A stretch of 64,000 nt of DNA, from contig CAOLHI010001664.1 of NCBI GenBank assembly GCA_948474755.1, positions 124,001-188,000 on the forward strand. Reading direction: 5' to 3'. The notes beneath the pieces are model-generated. The model ran no database searches. It saw only the letters and a list, made by a program, of their open reading frames with translations, and was not told where the DNA came from. This document shows, one piece after another, positions 61,882 to 64,000 of this stretch; within the stretch, counting starts at the first letter, position 1, and the number at the start of each line of letters is the position of its first letter. The stretch comes from Ctenosaura bakeri (taxonomy: Eukaryota > Chordata > Lepidosauria > Squamata > Iguanidae). Made by a program: the position numbers and the translations under genes.

Positions 61882-63792
61882 GTGCCTGGCAGGACCTACC
61901 AATACCCACTCTTCAGCCTACCATCAGCGCTCGGAGACCGACCGACTCTTGCTCGACATCTCGCGGAGTGGCAGTGTGTCACTACGGACTCTTGGGTGCT
62001 TTCCATCGTCCGTCTTGGCTACGCCATCGAGTTTCTCGATATTCCTCCTCGAGGCGTTTACTACTCCACGCCGTCGAGTCCGGCCCTCCTGGAAGAGATC
62101 CAATCCCTCCTCCAGAAAGGGGCGATCGAGCAGCTCCCGCAAGAAGCCAAGACCACCGGCTTCTTCTCCAGGTACTTCACGGTACCGAAAGCCGACGGTA
62201 CCCTCCGGCCGATCCTAGACCTCAGAGGGGTGAACTACTACATCCGCCCCAAAAGGTTCAAGATGGTCACGATACCGTCGATCCTGCCCTTCCTACATCG
62301 AGGGGACTGGTTCGCCTCCATCGATCTCCGAGACGCATACTTCCATATCGCCATTCGCCCGCAGCACAGACGGTACCTCCGCTTCGCAGTCGACGACACC
62401 TGTTACCAGTACAAGGTGCTGCCGTTCGGACTCTCGACTGCCCCAAGGGTCTTCACCAAGTGCATGGCCCCGGTGGTATCCTTTCTGCAGACGAAGGGTG
62501 CTTCTGTCTTCCCTTACCTCGACGATTGGCTGTTGGTGGCGTCCTGCAAACAGAGACTTTACCACGACGTCCACATGACGTTGTCACTCCTGACCCGCCT
62601 TGGTCTACGGGTGAATCCGAAGAAGTCCCACCTCGAGCCGGCGAGGATCTTGGACTTCATCGGGGCGACGCTCGACTCGACCTCCGCCAGGGCGTACCTA
62701 CCAGAGTCTCGAGCCCAAACCCTGATCCGGGCCGCCGCTCACGCGCGTACGGCCCCGACGTTATCTGCGAGAAGCGTCCAGCAGCTCTTGGGCTACATGG
62801 CTGCGACGACCGCTGTGACATATCTCGCCAGGCTGAGAGCGAGACCTCTTCAACACTGGTTCGTCCGCATATTCGACCCCCTGCGAGACGAACAGACTCT
62901 CCGACTGCAGCTGCCGGGAGACGTCCGCTCATCCCTCCGATGGTGGCAGTCGCGACGCAATCTCATGTCAGGGATGCCTTTCCAACAGCCGACACCGAGG
63001 GTGACGGTAACGACCGACGCCTCCCTGTATGGATGGGGTGCCCACTGCGGCGATCTCAGAGTCCGCAACAGATGGTCCGATGAGACCGCTCTCCATATCA
63101 ACGCGCTGGAGCTACTCGCCGTCTTGAAAGCGCTACAGGCGTTCCGCCACGTCGTAGCGGGGCGGACGGTCCTGGTTCTGACGGACAATACCACCACCGT
63201 CTGTTACATCAACAGACAAGGAGGGACTCACTCCACAACCCTGCTCAACATTGCACTCGACTTGTGGGAATGGTGCATTCGCCTGCACACGCATCCCGTG
63301 GCAGTTCACCTGGCCGGGCAGGAGAACACCACGGCAGACGCCCTCAGCAGGGACACCTCATCCCATCACGAATGGTCTCTCTCCGGAGAGGCGTTCAGAC
63401 TGATTCGGGACCGCTGGGGCGAACCATCGATCGACCTCTTCGCGACCAGGGAAAATGCGAAGTGTCGCCGATTCTGTTCCAGAGCGGGCCACGATCGTGC
63501 CTCCATCGGGGACGCTTTCCAGCTTCCGTGGACCGGGGAACTCCTCTACGCGTTCCCGCCGTTCCCGCTGCTCGGCCGGACGATATCGAAGATCCTCGCC
63601 GACCGGGCCGACGCGATCCTGGTAGCCCCGTACTGGCCGAGGCAACATTGGTTCGCACCCCTGCTACAAGCCGCACGAGACGACCTGCTCCGGTTGCCAC
63701 CGACACCGGACCTGCTCTCCCACTCCGGCGGCCGAGTCCTCCATCCGGACCTGCCACGCCTGGCCCTCCATGCCTGGAGGATATCGCATTAG
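61882..63792 (+). CDS. DIRS reverse transcriptase-RNase H polyprotein, open frame
   Basis: A 636-codon open frame in a frame that also stays open upstream into gag (to at least 61801), so it has no ATG of its own at the start; GTG at 61882 is only the nominal beginning. RT motifs: LRPILDLRGVN, ASIDLRDAYFHIAI, LPFGLSTAPRVF and the catalytic YLDDW (212-216). RNase H residues: D379 (TTDASLYGWG), E410 (INALELLA), D435 (LTDNTTTV) and D486 (ADALSR). Past RNase H comes a conserved DIRS-type segment (PSIDLFATRENAKCRRF). It would copy element RNA and remove the RNA strand. All expected catalytic residues are present. Confidence 0.9.
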   Translation: MPGRTYQYPLFSLPSALGDRPTLARHLAEWQCVTTDSWVLSIVRLGYAIEFLDIPPRGVYYSTPSSPALLEEIQSLLQKGAIEQLPQEAKTTGFFSRYFTVPKADGTLRPILDLRGVNYYIRPKRFKMVTIPSILPFLHRGDWFASIDLRDAYFHIAIRPQHRRYLRFAVDDTCYQYKVLPFGLSTAPRVFTKCMAPVVSFLQTKGASVFPYLDDWLLVASCKQRLYHDVHMTLSLLTRLGLRVNPKKSHLEPARILDFIGATLDSTSARAYLPESRAQTLIRAAAHARTAPTLSARSVQQLLGYMAATTAVTYLARLRARPLQHWFVRIFDPLRDEQTLRLQLPGDVRSSLRWWQSRRNLMSGMPFQQPTPRVTVTTDASLYGWGAHCGDLRVRNRWSDETALHINALELLAVLKALQAFRHVVAGRTVLVLTDNTTTVCYINRQGGTHSTTLLNIALDLWEWCIRLHTHPVAVHLAGQENTTADALSRDTSSHHEWSLSGEAFRLIRDRWGEPSIDLFATRENAKCRRFCSRAGHDRASIGDAFQLPWTGELLYAFPPFPLLGRTISKILADRADAILVAPYWPRQHWFAPLLQAARDDLLRLPPTPDLLSHSGGRVLHPDLPRLALHAWRISH

Positions 63793-64000
63793 ACGATCCT
63801 GTGCTCGGTACTGTCCTCGTCGCGGCCAGGAAGGAATCCACCCGTCGCAACTATCAATATAAATGGCGACGCTTCCTGACCTTCGCTAACGAGAGGAGTG
63901 AACCGGTATCGCCCGCGGGGCTCTCTACCGTCCTGCATTTCCTCCTGCACCTCCGGCAACAGGGTCTGGCGTTTCCATCCCTGAAGGTGTATCTCTCCGT
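63771..64000 (+). CDS. DIRS tyrosine recombinase, N-terminal part, cut by the window edge
   Basis: In a frame different from RT-RNase H and overlapping its last codons, the sequence reads LDDPVLGTVLVAARKESTRR, then NYQYKWRRFLTFANE and LSTVLHFLLHLRQQG. This helical text matches the core-binding (SAM-like) domain of tyrosine recombinases. The catalytic R-H-R-Y residues would lie to the right of the window. The exact start is unknown and no ATG is evident. It is open to the edge. Confidence 0.75.

Larger units (their letters stand above)
59098..64000 (+). mobile_element. DIRS-like tyrosine-recombinase retrotransposon, continues past the right edge
   Basis: Order: 5' leader (59098-59429), gag-like region (59430-61880), overlapping RT-RNase H frame (open from at least 61801, given as 61882-63792), then the start of a tyrosine recombinase in another frame. 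RT followed by RNase H and a YR instead of a DDE integrase is the mark of DIRS-type elements. GC content and codon use differ sharply from the AT-rich surroundings. The 5' end is fixed by alignment with the inverted copy at 1-1350. The 3' terminal repeats lie outside the window. Confidence 0.88.

Overview
The window is vertebrate genomic DNA, most likely from a squamate reptile (lizard or snake). The evidence is one ordinary intron-bearing vertebrate gene set in a dense mix of CR1, L1, L2-like, RTE/BovB, DIRS, hAT, Tigger-like and Harbinger-like repeats and tRNA-derived SINE remnants. I infer the organism from this repeat mix; it is not proven. I see no bacterial operons, CRISPR arrays or rRNA genes.

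The only host gene I can support is a complete DEAD-box RNA helicase, DDX3X (DDX3), on the + strand. It has a CpG-island promoter with a CRE and a TATA box (about 28.0-30.1 kb). Its 19 coding exons run from 28958 to 46786, and its long 3' UTR extends to about 49.2 kb. All 19 exons join in frame through GT-AG junctions to give 726 codons, or 705 if a symmetric 63-nt exon at 34963-35025 is skipped. The core helicase motifs are all present. Its introns hold hAT-type and Tigger-type miniature elements and a SINE relic.

Left flank (1-28 kb): the 5' end of a DIRS retrotransposon on the minus strand (1-1350) abuts an L1 ORF1 remnant. Next comes a decayed L1 interrupted by an L2-like tail and by a CR1 insertion, then L2-like, L1 and BovB remnants. 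A nearly full-length minus-strand CR1 (about 12970-17320) has an esterase-type ORF1 and a broken ORF2. It is followed by a BovB/hAT-MITE/L1 nest containing a 111-bp fold-back, and by two solo LTRs of one family, one of which interrupts a CR1 fragment.

Right flank (49-64 kb): Tigger-like MITEs, a SINE, a hAT MITE split by an LTR-like insertion, a Harbinger-like MITE with a TAA duplication, a CR1 tail, and a short L1 flanked by a 16-bp direct repeat. The window ends in a DIRS element (59098-64000, + strand) with frameshifted gag, an open RT-RNase H frame with all expected catalytic residues, and the start of an overlapping tyrosine recombinase.

The two DIRS copies share about 1.35 kb in opposite orientation, 5' ends facing each other, across 57.7 kb that contains the whole DDX3X gene. 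I found no convincing new biological system. The points most worth checking are the extra DDX3X exon, the inverted DIRS pair, the DIRS gag (zinc-binding head plus RS-rich tail), the MITE family with internal hairpin arrays, and the fold-back L1.
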